From Porphyromonas cangingivalis (GTDB lineage: Bacteria; Bacteroidota; Bacteroidia; Bacteroidales; Porphyromonadaceae): DNA of 64,000 nt. Positions 1 through 8,760 of this stretch are shown here, piece after piece; position 1 is the first letter of the stretch, and the number at the start of each line of letters is the position of its first letter. The notes under the pieces are model-generated. The model saw only the letters and a program-made list of their open reading frames with translations, was not told the DNA's origin and ran no database searches. Made by a program: the position numbers and the translations under genes. The DNA lies in the NCBI RefSeq assembly GCF_900638305.1, contig NZ_LR134506.1, positions 1,054,001 to 1,118,000 on the forward strand, in the 5' to 3' direction.

Positions 1-463
1 TTTCCCACTCAGAAAATGCTCCGGCAAGAGGTGCCACCTTGAACACCTTATCGTACCCCTCACTCACATAACGTATATTGGCACGATGCACCTTTGCACT
101 ATCCACGGTGTACCCTTGGAAGATAACACCGTGTGAAAACGGCTCACTTCCCTCATAATAAGCCACACTCTCGATACCGGGATACTCACCCACCATCCTT
201 ACGATGTGCTCAAAAGGAGCGATCCATTGAGCCTGCACACTGTCGAGATCTTGCCTATTGACTCTCACCGTAGGATTGTATCCCAAGCGAAGACGATAGA
301 CATGCTCGGTGTTGATACCTGCCGGCTCTACATTCTTACGCACAACGACATAAAGAAAATCCACACAATACCAAAGAAGTACGGAGACTATCAGAAGTTC
401 GACGATAAGCCAAAGGTTAGACTTACGATTTTTCCATATTTGTTTCAGAGCTATTGTCCACAT
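1..463 (-). CDS. MacB-like ABC transporter permease, partial (C-terminus beyond window)
   Basis: Translating the minus strand from the ATG at 461-463 gives 154 open codons running off the left edge. The product begins MWTIALKQIWKNRKSN, followed by one hydrophobic helix (about residues 17-45) and then a soluble region, which is the layout of the N-terminal half of FtsX/MacB-type permeases (short cytoplasmic start, TM1, large periplasmic domain). It begins 4 bases after the stop of the neighbouring permease at 468-1733, so the two are surely co-transcribed and probably work as a pair in one exporter. The family fit rests on layout and context. The C-terminal three-helix FtsX domain would lie outside the window. 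Confidence 0.7.
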   Translation of the reverse strand, partial: MWTIALKQIWKNRKSNLWLIVELLIVSVLLWYCVDFLYVVVRKNVEPAGINTEHVYRLRLGYNPTVRVNRQDLDSVQAQWIAPFEHIVRMVGEYPGIESVAYYEGSEPFSHGVIFQGYTVDSAKVHRANIRYVSEGYDKVFKVAPLAGAFSEWE

Positions 464-467
464 GATA

Positions 468-1733
468 TTATTCACCTTTGATGATTTGTATGACGGTCGT
501 ACGAGATGCATTCCAGACAGGGATGGCTGCGGAAAGGAGGTTGACAAGAATGCAGAAGAGCAACATCCAGCCAAAAAGTCGAGGACTGAAGAATGCCTCT
601 ACAGGAAGATCAAAAGCCTCAGAGGCGTTGATCGCCATAATGTCAGCAAGAAGCAGATTTTTGAAAAAGACTATCGCTACAAACGAAAGCAATAACCCCA
701 CAAAGCCTCCAATGAGGGTCAGTATCAAGTTCTCAAAGAGGAGCTGACCTGTGATCTTGGTATTCGTGGCACCATAAGCCTTACGGACACCGATCTCCTC
801 CTGACGCTTCTTCATCTGTGTCGAAAGGAGTCCTGACATGTTTATCGCAGGGACGACAAGCAGGATCAGGATTGCGAAAACAAATATCTTGACGGGATTA
901 TTTTTCTCTCCGGCGAAGAAGCTCGACCGTGCCTGAGTCGTCATCGTGAGTTCAAAAGTAAACTCTCTCAGATTTTCATTCACCTCCACGACCTTTGCCT
1001 CGATCTCCTTTTCCAAATCGGACAATGACACTCCGGGCTTGGTAAGCACAAAAACTTGACAGTTGCCCAAAAGACCCTCGGAGCGTTCGGGAGCCCAATT
1101 CAGATCCTCTTGATCAAAGGTGACCCACACATCGCTGTAAGCGCGATTGAAGAATGAGCTTACCTCCTTCACGACCCCAACGACTCTGTAGTCCTTGAAG
1201 TTGATACTGATGGTCTTGCCCAAGGCTTCGACCGTACCATACAACTTTGTTGCGAGACGATCTGTGATAATACACTCACGACGACCCGCCTGAGCCTGCT
1301 CCGCCGTGAAAGCCTGCCCTGCCAAGAACTCAAACCGAAACATACGGAAGTAAGCATCATCCACAGGACTGACCACAGCTTTATCGCTATTTACAGCACT
1401 CGTGCCTACATAAGCGGCCCCTTCCCCCTTATCGACACAATAGCTCACGAGCTCTGCCCCTCGGAGATTCCCAAAGATCTGTTTTGCCACCTTTCCCGAA
1501 AGTCCGGACTGCATCTGTGACTGATCTTTGGTGAGGTAAGAAAATCCACTCACACTGTACAAGAGCCTCGAACGATTGATCTCGGGGGCAATGTCCATCG
1601 TCTTGAATGAATACACCATATACAAGGTCATCACAAAAGCTATCGTAAGTGCCGTAGCGAGGGCAGATATAAAGCTGAAAAGAGGATTGGCCCTCCACAG
1701 CCGGGTCACTTGTCTCAGATATTGTCGTATCAT
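468..1733 (-). CDS. MacB-like ABC transporter permease (FtsX family)
   Basis: A 421-residue inner-membrane protein. One TM helix lies at about residues 18-42, a periplasmic MacB_PCD-type domain spans about 45-275, and three TM helices follow at about 283-305, 330-360 and 388-412. This is the classical MacB/FtsX topology. The loop after TM2 contains KKRQEEIGVRKAYGAT, the conserved cytoplasmic segment of FtsX-type permeases that contacts the ATPase. It sits 12 bases downstream of a periplasmic adaptor gene and 4 bases upstream of a second permease. No ATPase gene is visible in the window, so it must lie to the left or elsewhere. The substrate is unknown; antibiotics, peptides or lipids are all possible for this family. 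Confidence 0.85.
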   Translation of the reverse strand: MIRQYLRQVTRLWRANPLFSFISALATALTIAFVMTLYMVYSFKTMDIAPEINRSRLLYSVSGFSYLTKDQSQMQSGLSGKVAKQIFGNLRGAELVSYCVDKGEGAAYVGTSAVNSDKAVVSPVDDAYFRMFRFEFLAGQAFTAEQAQAGRRECIITDRLATKLYGTVEALGKTISINFKDYRVVGVVKEVSSFFNRAYSDVWVTFDQEDLNWAPERSEGLLGNCQVFVLTKPGVSLSDLEKEIEAKVVEVNENLREFTFELTMTTQARSSFFAGEKNNPVKIFVFAILILLVVPAINMSGLLSTQMKKRQEEIGVRKAYGATNTKITGQLLFENLILTLIGGFVGLLLSFVAIVFFKNLLLADIMAINASEAFDLPVEAFFSPRLFGWMLLFCILVNLLSAAIPVWNASRTTVIQIIKGE

Positions 1734-1745
1734 ATCACACTCATT

Positions 1746-2993
1746 TTACTTAGAGACCTTCAGTTTATTCTTGTTACGGTACTGGCTCATGTCCGAGACG
1801 ATGACCTGCTCACCCTGCTCCAGCCCGGAGATCACTTCGACAAACTCATAGTTGCTGTCCCCGAGTTCGACCTTACGCTTGACAAGTTCGCTCCCTTTCA
1901 TCACAAAGAGTTCGTAATGCCCTTTGCCCGAGTAGTAAGAGCCGTTCTTGATACGGACGACATCATCCTTGACTGCATTCATCACATACACATCCGTCTT
2001 GAGACCCGAACGAAGGCGAGGATGAGCATCCTCATCGAGTTGGACAGAGAACTGGATGATACCGTTCTTGGACAAAGGAGTGACACTGCTCACACGTCCC
2101 CCAAGCTCTTCTTGTCCGACCTTCACCACGACCTTATTTCCGGTAGCGACACGGTCGCCGTAGCTATCAGCAATCTCACCATCGACACGGAAGTGAGACA
2201 AGTCCGATAGGATCGCAATCGCAGTCCCCTGACCGACGGTCGTACCGACCTGACTGTTGATGAAGGTGAGGATACCCTTCCGTGGCGAAAGGATACGGGC
2301 ATCATCGAGGGTACGTTTGGTCTCGGCAAGACTCTTACGAAAGATGGCAAGATCCAGCTCCTGAACCCTAAGCTCGGCATCAGCGATCATACGGTCATTT
2401 TCCAACTTCTTATGCGCCTGCTCTTGCTCCAAGCGAGCCACGTCATAGCGCAACTGCACCTCACGCACCTTGTCGGTCGTACCGGCACCGATACTGTCGA
2501 GGTACTTCTCATTGCGTACTTCGACCTGCATCTTGTCGATCTTCATACCGTTGACCTTGAGTTCCATTTCCGCATTGCTGAGTGCGCTGTTGTTCTTAAT
2601 GCGCTGCTGTTCGAGCTTATAAGTACGCATCTGAAGCTCATCCAACATCTTGTTGTACTCTGTCTCTATGCTCTGAAGGTCGAGACGAAGGAGGGGCGTA
2701 CCTACCTCCACCGAGTCACCCGCTTTCATGTAGACCTCCTCTATACGGCTCGCAATGGGTGCGATGATCGTCTCCTCAAAGAGGGGGGCGACCTTACCCG
2801 ATGCACTCACCGACACCTCTATGGTGCCACGGTCGACGGAAGAGACCCTAAGGTCTTTGACGTTGATGATCTCACGCATGAGAGAGATAAGCACAGCCAC
2901 AACGGCAACCGAACCGACGACGACACTGCCATACTTGATCCATCTCTTTCGCTTCTCCTTGCGGAGGGTTTCTTTGGGTATTTGTCTGTCCAT
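1746..2993 (-). CDS. Periplasmic adaptor (HlyD/MacA family membrane fusion protein)
   Basis: A membrane fusion protein that would bridge the inner-membrane permease and an outer-membrane channel. It has a basic N-terminus, one TM anchor (about residues 22-43), then a split lipoyl domain around a long coiled-coil hairpin (about residues 110-230, rich in E, K, L and R), then beta-barrel and membrane-proximal domains. GTPLLRLDL and ILSPRKGILTF are typical lipoyl-domain halves. I start it at the ATG at 2993 (MDRQIPKETLRKEKRK), giving 415 residues, because this resembles adaptor starts in related bacteria. An in-frame ATG at 3023 would add 10 residues. It is first in the minus-strand operon with the two permeases. 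Confidence 0.85.
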   Translation of the reverse strand: MDRQIPKETLRKEKRKRWIKYGSVVVGSVAVVAVLISLMREIINVKDLRVSSVDRGTIEVSVSASGKVAPLFEETIIAPIASRIEEVYMKAGDSVEVGTPLLRLDLQSIETEYNKMLDELQMRTYKLEQQRIKNNSALSNAEMELKVNGMKIDKMQVEVRNEKYLDSIGAGTTDKVREVQLRYDVARLEQEQAHKKLENDRMIADAELRVQELDLAIFRKSLAETKRTLDDARILSPRKGILTFINSQVGTTVGQGTAIAILSDLSHFRVDGEIADSYGDRVATGNKVVVKVGQEELGGRVSSVTPLSKNGIIQFSVQLDEDAHPRLRSGLKTDVYVMNAVKDDVVRIKNGSYYSGKGHYELFVMKGSELVKRKVELGDSNYEFVEVISGLEQGEQVIVSDMSQYRNKNKLKVSK

Positions 2994-3249
2994 AGTGTTA
3001 CGATGTTTCTTTATGCCAAACATTGTGCAAGCGCCGTGCCAAAACAGACAAACATCTGATTACCAACACAAACACATTTTCACACCTGTCCACTATCGCA
3101 CAAAAATGTACGAAAACGGACACCTTCAAGCGGACACTTCGGCCACAAACGCCCCTTCCCCCCCAACGAGATCAACGAGGGTAAAATTGCATTCTTCACG
3201 AACAATGATTACTTTCGCATCCTATTGATTTTATTTATCCTAACCTCCG

Positions 3250-4230
3250 ATGGACCGACCTTCCACACCTTACCGACAACGATCGGGCGAAATAGACTAC
3301 GTCAAGAGCATCCTGATCATCCTAATGATCATCTTCCACTTGGTGTACATCGGAGACAAGCACCCCTACCTCAAGGCAGTGGTCTACACTTTCCATATGT
3401 CGGGATTCCTGCTGATCTCGGGTTTTTTGATGAATACGAAGAAGGACACGAAAGCCGTCCTGACCTCCCTCCTTTGGCTCTTCGTGCCCTATGCCATCAT
3501 GGAAACGGGCTATGTCGTCATGGCTTCGATGATCCCGATACGCGAACATATAGACTCCCTCACCCCGCTCCTCCTCGTGGACAAGATATTCCTCCACCCG
3601 ATAGGGCCATACTGGTACTTACACACGCTCATCATCTGTTATGTGATTTGGTATCTGATCGATAGGTTTGCAGGAGAATGCCTTGCCATCAGTGTCTTCT
3701 GGGTCGTTGTTGCCCTATATGCCCTGTCTCACACGGACATCATATCAGTGGACAATGCCCTGTACTTCATGCTTGCTGCTTTGATCAAACGGCAAGGCCT
3801 GAAATTTGACAGGGTGTTTTATGCGACCGTGTGGGCAATCATCCCACTCATTGCCCTTTGTTGCTTCCCAAGCAATCTCGACCGTGGCACATTGGGAGGG
3901 GTAACTATCACTTATCTTGCAATCAGCTTTTTGCTCTCCCTCTACCCTCACTTCCCAAAGAGGGCAAAGGAGATCAGCGAATTTGTTGGCCGAAATACCC
4001 TCCCCCTCCTACTATTCTCTCCCATATTCACCCACCTATCCAAGCCTCTCGTCCCTGTACTATCCTTCGACCCCACAGGCCTTCTCTTTACAGCCGTCGC
4101 GGTACTATTTACCGTGATGGGGAGCTTCGCCATCGCCTGGCTGATCGACAGAAGTGGTCTGTCTCGCGTCTTTTGGGGCAATCGGGAAAAATTTTCGTGG
4201 AAAGGGCTAAGACCCCTCTCTCAAAAATAA
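3250..4230 (+). CDS. Acyltransferase 3 family membrane protein
   Basis: A 326-residue, strongly hydrophobic protein with about ten predicted TM helices. Early motifs match the Acyl_transf_3 family (OatA/WecH type): DYVKSILIILMIIFHL carries the conserved His in TM1, and FHMSGFLLISGF is the TM2 block with a second conserved His. Members transfer acetyl or other acyl groups from the cytoplasm to sugars of surface polysaccharide, peptidoglycan or lipids. No glycan gene is adjacent, so the acceptor cannot be inferred. It is a single gene divergent from the adaptor operon, with about 250 bases of shared upstream region. I saw no consensus Bacteroidetes promoter there. Confidence 0.8.
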   Translation: MDRPSTPYRQRSGEIDYVKSILIILMIIFHLVYIGDKHPYLKAVVYTFHMSGFLLISGFLMNTKKDTKAVLTSLLWLFVPYAIMETGYVVMASMIPIREHIDSLTPLLLVDKIFLHPIGPYWYLHTLIICYVIWYLIDRFAGECLAISVFWVVVALYALSHTDIISVDNALYFMLAALIKRQGLKFDRVFYATVWAIIPLIALCCFPSNLDRGTLGGVTITYLAISFLLSLYPHFPKRAKEISEFVGRNTLPLLLFSPIFTHLSKPLVPVLSFDPTGLLFTAVAVLFTVMGSFAIAWLIDRSGLSRVFWGNREKFSWKGLRPLSQK

Positions 4231-4722
4231 ATCAACCTCAAAATCCTGCTTCATCCACATTTCGGAGTCGGACAGAAAAACACGATCTCTCGGCACGCCA
4301 TCGTGAAAGCGTAAGCCATATGAACTTCACTTTAAGACATCAAATCGTGCTCCTTACCAACCTCCCACCTTATCCAAATGATTTGAACGTATGACACACA
4401 ACGACATAATCCAATCAAAATGAGGACACAAAGCACAAAAAATCTGTAAATTCATTTGTATAACTCACAATATTGAGTAATTTTAGGCTGAGCGGTAAGT
4501 TAAAAACAACACAGCTAAAAGACCATGTCCATCCATATGGATTCAAAGAGCCAGTTGAATCACATGAAAAAGAACATTTCGTACGCTTATCTGGATCGAA
4601 AAGTAAGGGGCAAATGCCACACCTTACTTCTCTGCAAAAAGATGTCACTCCATTATAATTGGGTATTTAATAACCATTAAAAAGCCGGCAGATTATAGTT
4701 TTCTCAAGGCTGGATTACACCC
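4231..4722. other. Gene-free spacer, 492 bp
   Basis: AT-rich sequence between the acyltransferase and the TonB-receptor gene. Short open frames exist, for example 61 codons at 4473-4658 (+), but none shows signal peptide, domain or composition typical of real genes here. A weak match to one half of the GACAGAA repeat occurs near 4275. No TAnnTTTG box or terminator-like hairpin was found. The promoter of the 4723 gene must be here but is not recognisable to me. Confidence 0.5.
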
Positions 4723-7272
4723 ATGATATTTACCTTCTTACTATCCTTCATACTGAGCACACGCCTTTCACCTCCACCCGAGGAGACCTCTTTCGTAAGT
4801 GGACAGGTCGTAAGCATCGAAAACACACCGATAGATGCTGCGACCATCCTGCTCTTGCCCCATGTGGGAGAAAGAGTCTTGGCTTCGGGCATGAGTGATT
4901 CGGAGGGAAGGTTTAACTTATCACTGAGAGTAATATTGGCAGAAGACTCCGTCAGATTCAGGGTCATGCGCGTCGGCATAAGACCCCAAATATTCACAAG
5001 ATCTGTCAGTAGCCTTAAAAATATCATCTTGAAGGTAGACGAACGCCCTGTAGAACTACGGGGACTGGACGTAAAAGCAGAAAAAATATCAATCTCCGGT
5101 GATACGATAGGCTTCAATATTGCCGCATACAAGAACAGCACCGACGAGACTCTTGCAGATGTCTTGAGGAGACTCCCCGGGATCAACGTTTCACATAATG
5201 GACAGATCTTTTATCAGGGAGAACCCATCAGCAAGTTCTACATCGAAGGATTGGATATGCTCAAAGGAAGATACGGCATAGCAACAAACAGCCTCCATCC
5301 TGATGATGTGAGTAGCATTGAGGTCATGGAACGGCATCAGGAGATAGAAGCTCTGAAAGAATTTTCTCGAAGCGATCGTACCGCGATCAACGTAAAACTA
5401 AAATCTTCAAAAAGAGGCGTATGGATCGGTAGTGCAGATCTCGCGGGAGGGATTGAAAAGGAAGGGGTATGGGATGGTAAACTTCTGCTCTCAAGGTTTC
5501 GCAAAAAGAGTCAACAGCTGGGTCTGTTACAGACAAATAACACGGGGAAAGATCCGAGCATCGGATTTCGCTCTTTCGGTGCCACTCAAGATAGACTACC
5601 ATCTCCTTTGGCCGATATAACTCTCCCCAAGCCATCCTTGAGTGAAGAGCACACTTACACTCACAATAAAGACATTGCCGGCAGCATCAATATGATACAA
5701 TCGCTGTCAGAAAAGACAGTCTCAGGTTTCAATTTCATTATGACCAAGGGACAAGAGTTGCTAAAAATGCATGAAATCTCCACACATATACTCCCCAATG
5801 GCCAAGAAGTAAGATTTGACGAAATATCAGATGGAGCGAAACAATCGAATGAGTATGCAGGGATGTTGCACCTCAATGTAAACAAAGCAGAAAGGTATGT
5901 GGACACCCGCTTCTCAATCGACTTAGGGAAACGAGAAAGTACAGTGGATATCCAGGCCGAGTCGCCCTATAAAGTCTCTCAAAAAGAGACACCGATATCG
6001 CTATCCCACAAGCTTGTCTGGACAGAAGTCTTTGATCAAATCGGGCTAAACTTCAAAAGCAACAACAGCTATTTCTCCTTTCCTCAACATCTGCTCCTGA
6101 ATGATAAGTCTCAAGTCCTTAGAGAACAATCATGGCATGGGGATTATGCCTTAGACTTATCAATCAGAAGCCTCATCCCCCACACCCAGACCTCTTTGGG
6201 CATCTCCTGCAAAAACGAGACGTCGAACATGGAGACAAAGACTCATAAGATTAGAAAGCAACAGCTTCAAACAGAAATTACCCCTGAGATTTTTTATAGT
6301 CGTCGCAAAGTGCAGTGGTCATCAAAGCTAAAAGTAGCTTATACTTCTCTCCATCTTATGAATTCTGAGAAGAGTCAGTACCGAAAAATAACATTTGAGC
6401 CCGACATTTATTTTAGTTACGTACCCGACAGATACTTATCTTTTGATGTCGCCTACCGACACTCTACCCAAACTCCGGACATACGGATGCTCTACGACTT
6501 CCCTTTATATACGGGGCATCGGACATCTTCGAAATACCAGGGGATATTATTCCAAAGCTCCGGACATTTGCTTAGAGGGCGTATCAACTATAAGGATGTC
6601 CGAAAAATGCTGTTTAGCTCCCTTTCCTTAAACTATACGAATAATGCACCAAAATATTTGTTTGGCAATAAGATTGAGGCAGACACCGTTACGTTCACCT
6701 CTCATTCCACTGACCGACGGGCAACGGTGTGGACAGCCGGTCTGAGACTATCCAAAGGCTTTTTCTTGAAAAGTCTCAAACTTGGGCTCGAAACCACATA
6801 TACTAAGATACAAGGGCCTCTTCTCTTGCAAGATCAGATCGTCGGACAAAAAACAGAGTTGAGTAGCCTCAGAGCAGACTTGTCTCTGAACCCCAACTCA
6901 TTTACAGAAGTGGCACTACAAAGCGAAGCTCAAGGGATCAGGTCTCACATAGATATGGGACAATCCCTACCCTCAATATTGGCATTGAATACCGAAGCAC
7001 GTATTGCCATCAAACCTTCAGAGCAACTTCACCTTGTATTGGACTATAAGCACTTCTACAACAACAGCAATACCTCGGTGCCAAACTTTCATCTGCTGAA
7101 TGCAATGATTCAATATAAAATCAACAAAATCGGGCTTTATGCCAAAGTGCAAAACCTCTTCAACCAAAAGACATACAGACATACCCGCACAAACCGGTTC
7201 AGTAGCTACGAAACACTCTACAACCTCAGAGGACGTATGGTACTGATCGGTATTCGTTTCAAACTAATTTAA
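4723..7272 (+). CDS. TonB-dependent receptor-like outer-membrane beta-barrel protein
   Basis: An 849-residue protein with a hydrophobic signal-like start, then a carboxypeptidase-regulatory-like Ig domain (about residues 23-103, beginning VSGQVVSIENTPIDAATILL), then a plug-like domain (about 115-215, with ADVLRRLPGINVSHNGQIFY and YIEGLDML) and a long alternating beta-barrel. It ends VLIGIRFKLI, a plausible barrel strand. This is the arrangement of the carboxypeptidase-regulatory and outer_membrane_beta-barrel_3 class, related to SusC but shorter and without a SusD partner. Its neighbour 15 bases downstream encodes a GLPGLI protein, a pairing common in Bacteroidetes. The substrate is unknown. 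Import of a peptide or metal chelate is possible, but nothing in the sequence decides it. Confidence 0.8.
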   Translation: MIFTFLLSFILSTRLSPPPEETSFVSGQVVSIENTPIDAATILLLPHVGERVLASGMSDSEGRFNLSLRVILAEDSVRFRVMRVGIRPQIFTRSVSSLKNIILKVDERPVELRGLDVKAEKISISGDTIGFNIAAYKNSTDETLADVLRRLPGINVSHNGQIFYQGEPISKFYIEGLDMLKGRYGIATNSLHPDDVSSIEVMERHQEIEALKEFSRSDRTAINVKLKSSKRGVWIGSADLAGGIEKEGVWDGKLLLSRFRKKSQQLGLLQTNNTGKDPSIGFRSFGATQDRLPSPLADITLPKPSLSEEHTYTHNKDIAGSINMIQSLSEKTVSGFNFIMTKGQELLKMHEISTHILPNGQEVRFDEISDGAKQSNEYAGMLHLNVNKAERYVDTRFSIDLGKRESTVDIQAESPYKVSQKETPISLSHKLVWTEVFDQIGLNFKSNNSYFSFPQHLLLNDKSQVLREQSWHGDYALDLSIRSLIPHTQTSLGISCKNETSNMETKTHKIRKQQLQTEITPEIFYSRRKVQWSSKLKVAYTSLHLMNSEKSQYRKITFEPDIYFSYVPDRYLSFDVAYRHSTQTPDIRMLYDFPLYTGHRTSSKYQGILFQSSGHLLRGRINYKDVRKMLFSSLSLNYTNNAPKYLFGNKIEADTVTFTSHSTDRRATVWTAGLRLSKGFFLKSLKLGLETTYTKIQGPLLLQDQIVGQKTELSSLRADLSLNPNSFTEVALQSEAQGIRSHIDMGQSLPSILALNTEARIAIKPSEQLHLVLDYKHFYNNSNTSVPNFHLLNAMIQYKINKIGLYAKVQNLFNQKTYRHTRTNRFSSYETLYNLRGRMVLIGIRFKLI

Positions 7273-7287
7273 TCACGCTAAAAAACT

Positions 7288-8136
7288 ATGAAACACGTAC
7301 TTTTTTCTCTTTTAGTATTAGTTCTACCAGTTCTTTCGACAAGTCTTTCAGCTCAGAAGTTCATCATCGCTGAAGATTTAGTATTGTTGCCTTTCGATGT
7401 GACACGTTGGGAAACAGTAGACAGCACATTTCTGAAAGTCCGCTACGAGCGTGTCGTCAACGACCCAATGCGCAAAAGCGGCATACGAAAAGAAGACTTT
7501 ACCCTTCAGATCGGACACCACATAAGCAAGTATTATAGCGAACACACTAACTTGATGGATGAGAGGTTCTCCGGTCTTAGAGAGGATGGGATGAAGATGG
7601 TTTGGTTTGACGGTAGTAGCATATACCAAAATATGCCGGAAGGAAAAATCACTGTCGTCCAAAGAGAATACTTCTCGCCTCAAGAAGAATCCGCAGCAAA
7701 TAAATACGAAGAAGAACTCCCCTCTTTCACATGGGTTTTCGAATCTGATACGATGACCATCTTGGGACATCTTTGTCACAAAGCCATAACCTCTTTCAGA
7801 GGTCGCACATGGGAGGTATGGTATGCCCCTGACATACCGGTTGCGGTGTATCCATGGAAGTTCAATGCCCTACCCGGGAGTATCCTTGCTTTCAATGACA
7901 CAGAGGGTATCATCAGCTGCACAGCAAAAGAAATACTTCAAGTGTGCGAACCCATCAAATGGTTCAGATGGCAGTATCAAGAAACAACGAGAGAAAAACA
8001 ACTGCAGTACATGAAACAAATCCATGAACGTCCCTCTCTCATCCTACAAGACGGTGAACCGACGCAACAAATGTCTTCACGGGGTCCTGAAACAGCCAAT
8101 ACAGCAATCCCATATCAGCCGATGGAGAAAGAATAA
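7288..8136 (+). CDS. GLPGLI family secreted protein
   Basis: A 282-residue protein with a clear signal peptide (about residues 1-22, ending SLSAQ). The family-defining block is present in diverged form: AITSFRGRTWEVWYAPDIP followed about ten residues later by WKFNALPGSILAF, where GLPGLI reads ALPGSI. The family is of unknown function, confined to Bacteroidetes and usually encoded next to a TonB-dependent receptor. The same arrangement is seen here (15-base gap). It is probably periplasmic or surface-associated and acts with the receptor. The C-terminal 40 residues are polar and low in predicted structure. Confidence 0.8.
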   Translation: MKHVLFSLLVLVLPVLSTSLSAQKFIIAEDLVLLPFDVTRWETVDSTFLKVRYERVVNDPMRKSGIRKEDFTLQIGHHISKYYSEHTNLMDERFSGLREDGMKMVWFDGSSIYQNMPEGKITVVQREYFSPQEESAANKYEEELPSFTWVFESDTMTILGHLCHKAITSFRGRTWEVWYAPDIPVAVYPWKFNALPGSILAFNDTEGIISCTAKEILQVCEPIKWFRWQYQETTREKQLQYMKQIHERPSLILQDGEPTQQMSSRGPETANTAIPYQPMEKE

Positions 8137-8211
8137 TAAATTCGGGGGGGACATCCCTTGAGATAAAGGTAAAATAGGATCCTTCCGATAGCAGATAACG
8201 CCCGACAGTCG

Positions 8212-8237
8212 CTCCCGAAATCTATAATTTTCGGGAG
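8212..8237. repeat. Inverted repeat upstream of the sigma-54 promoter
   Basis: Nine-base arms CTCCCGAAA (8212-8220) and TTTCGGGAG (8229-8237) with an 8-base spacer. There is no T-run, so it is not a typical terminator for the GLPGLI gene. It lies about 80-105 bases upstream of a sigma-54 promoter, where enhancer-binding activators usually bind, so it is a candidate operator. The role is inference. Confidence 0.4.
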
Positions 8238-8318
8238 GTGTGACCGAACACTTTCGCCCCTCTGCTTGTTTTAGTCACATACGTGCTCAAAAACTCTCGA
8301 AGTGACATGGTGGAAGAG

Positions 8319-8334
8319 TTGGCACGCTTTTTGC
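8319..8334 (+). promoter_or_regulatory. Sigma-54 (RpoN) promoter of rsfS-ftsH
   Basis: TTGGCACG (8319-8326), four bases, then TTGC (8331-8334). This is an exact match to the -24/-12 core TGGCAC-N5-TTGC. Expected transcription start is near 8346, about 36 bases before the rsfS start codon. The match is read directly; use by RpoN is inferred. Confidence 0.75.
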
Positions 8335-8381
8335 TAATTAAGACTATTGATCACATAATCTAAAATAATCGCAGAAGCAAC

Positions 8382-8747
8382 TTGAAAACAACAACGGCTA
8401 ACTCCAAAGCTCTCGTCGATAGCATCGTAGAGGGCATCAAAGAGAAAAAAGGTAAAAATATCGTAATCATAGACATGGCGAATGTCGATGATTCCATCTG
8501 TAACTACATGGTCATCGCCGAAGGGAATACCCCTGTACAAGTAGAGGCCATACAGGATTCCGTGCTTGACACTGCTCGTATCCAGACGGGCGAAAAGCCT
8601 CTGCACACCCATATTGGTAATGGTGAATGGGTAGCCATGGACTATGTCGATGTCATGGTACATATATTTGTGCCTGCTCTGAGAGAGTTTTATAACATCG
8701 AGCAACTTTGGGCGGACGCCAAACAAATCCGCTTGGAAAACGACTAA
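8382..8747 (+). CDS. rsfS: Ribosome silencing factor RsfS
   Basis: A 121-residue protein of the RsfS/Iojap/YbeB family, which binds ribosomal protein L14 and blocks subunit joining when nutrients are short. Diagnostic stretches are IVIIDMANVDDSICNYMVIA near the start, THIGNGEWVAMDYVDVMVH in the middle and FYNIEQLWADA at the end. Length is normal for the family. The start is TTG at 8382; there is no ATG before the conserved region. It lies behind a sigma-54 promoter and 13 bases before ftsH, so the two are probably one transcript. Confidence 0.9.
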   Translation: MKTTTANSKALVDSIVEGIKEKKGKNIVIIDMANVDDSICNYMVIAEGNTPVQVEAIQDSVLDTARIQTGEKPLHTHIGNGEWVAMDYVDVMVHIFVPALREFYNIEQLWADAKQIRLEND

Positions 8748-8760
8748 CTGAAAACAGCAC

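Noticed and set aside
1710-3228. Long antisense frames opposite the adaptor gene
   Set aside because: Shadow frames of a well-supported gene; no family resemblance of their own.
4473-4658. 61-codon plus-strand frame in the spacer before the TonB-receptor gene
   Set aside because: No signal peptide, domain, start context or overlap with a real gene; the composition looks random.
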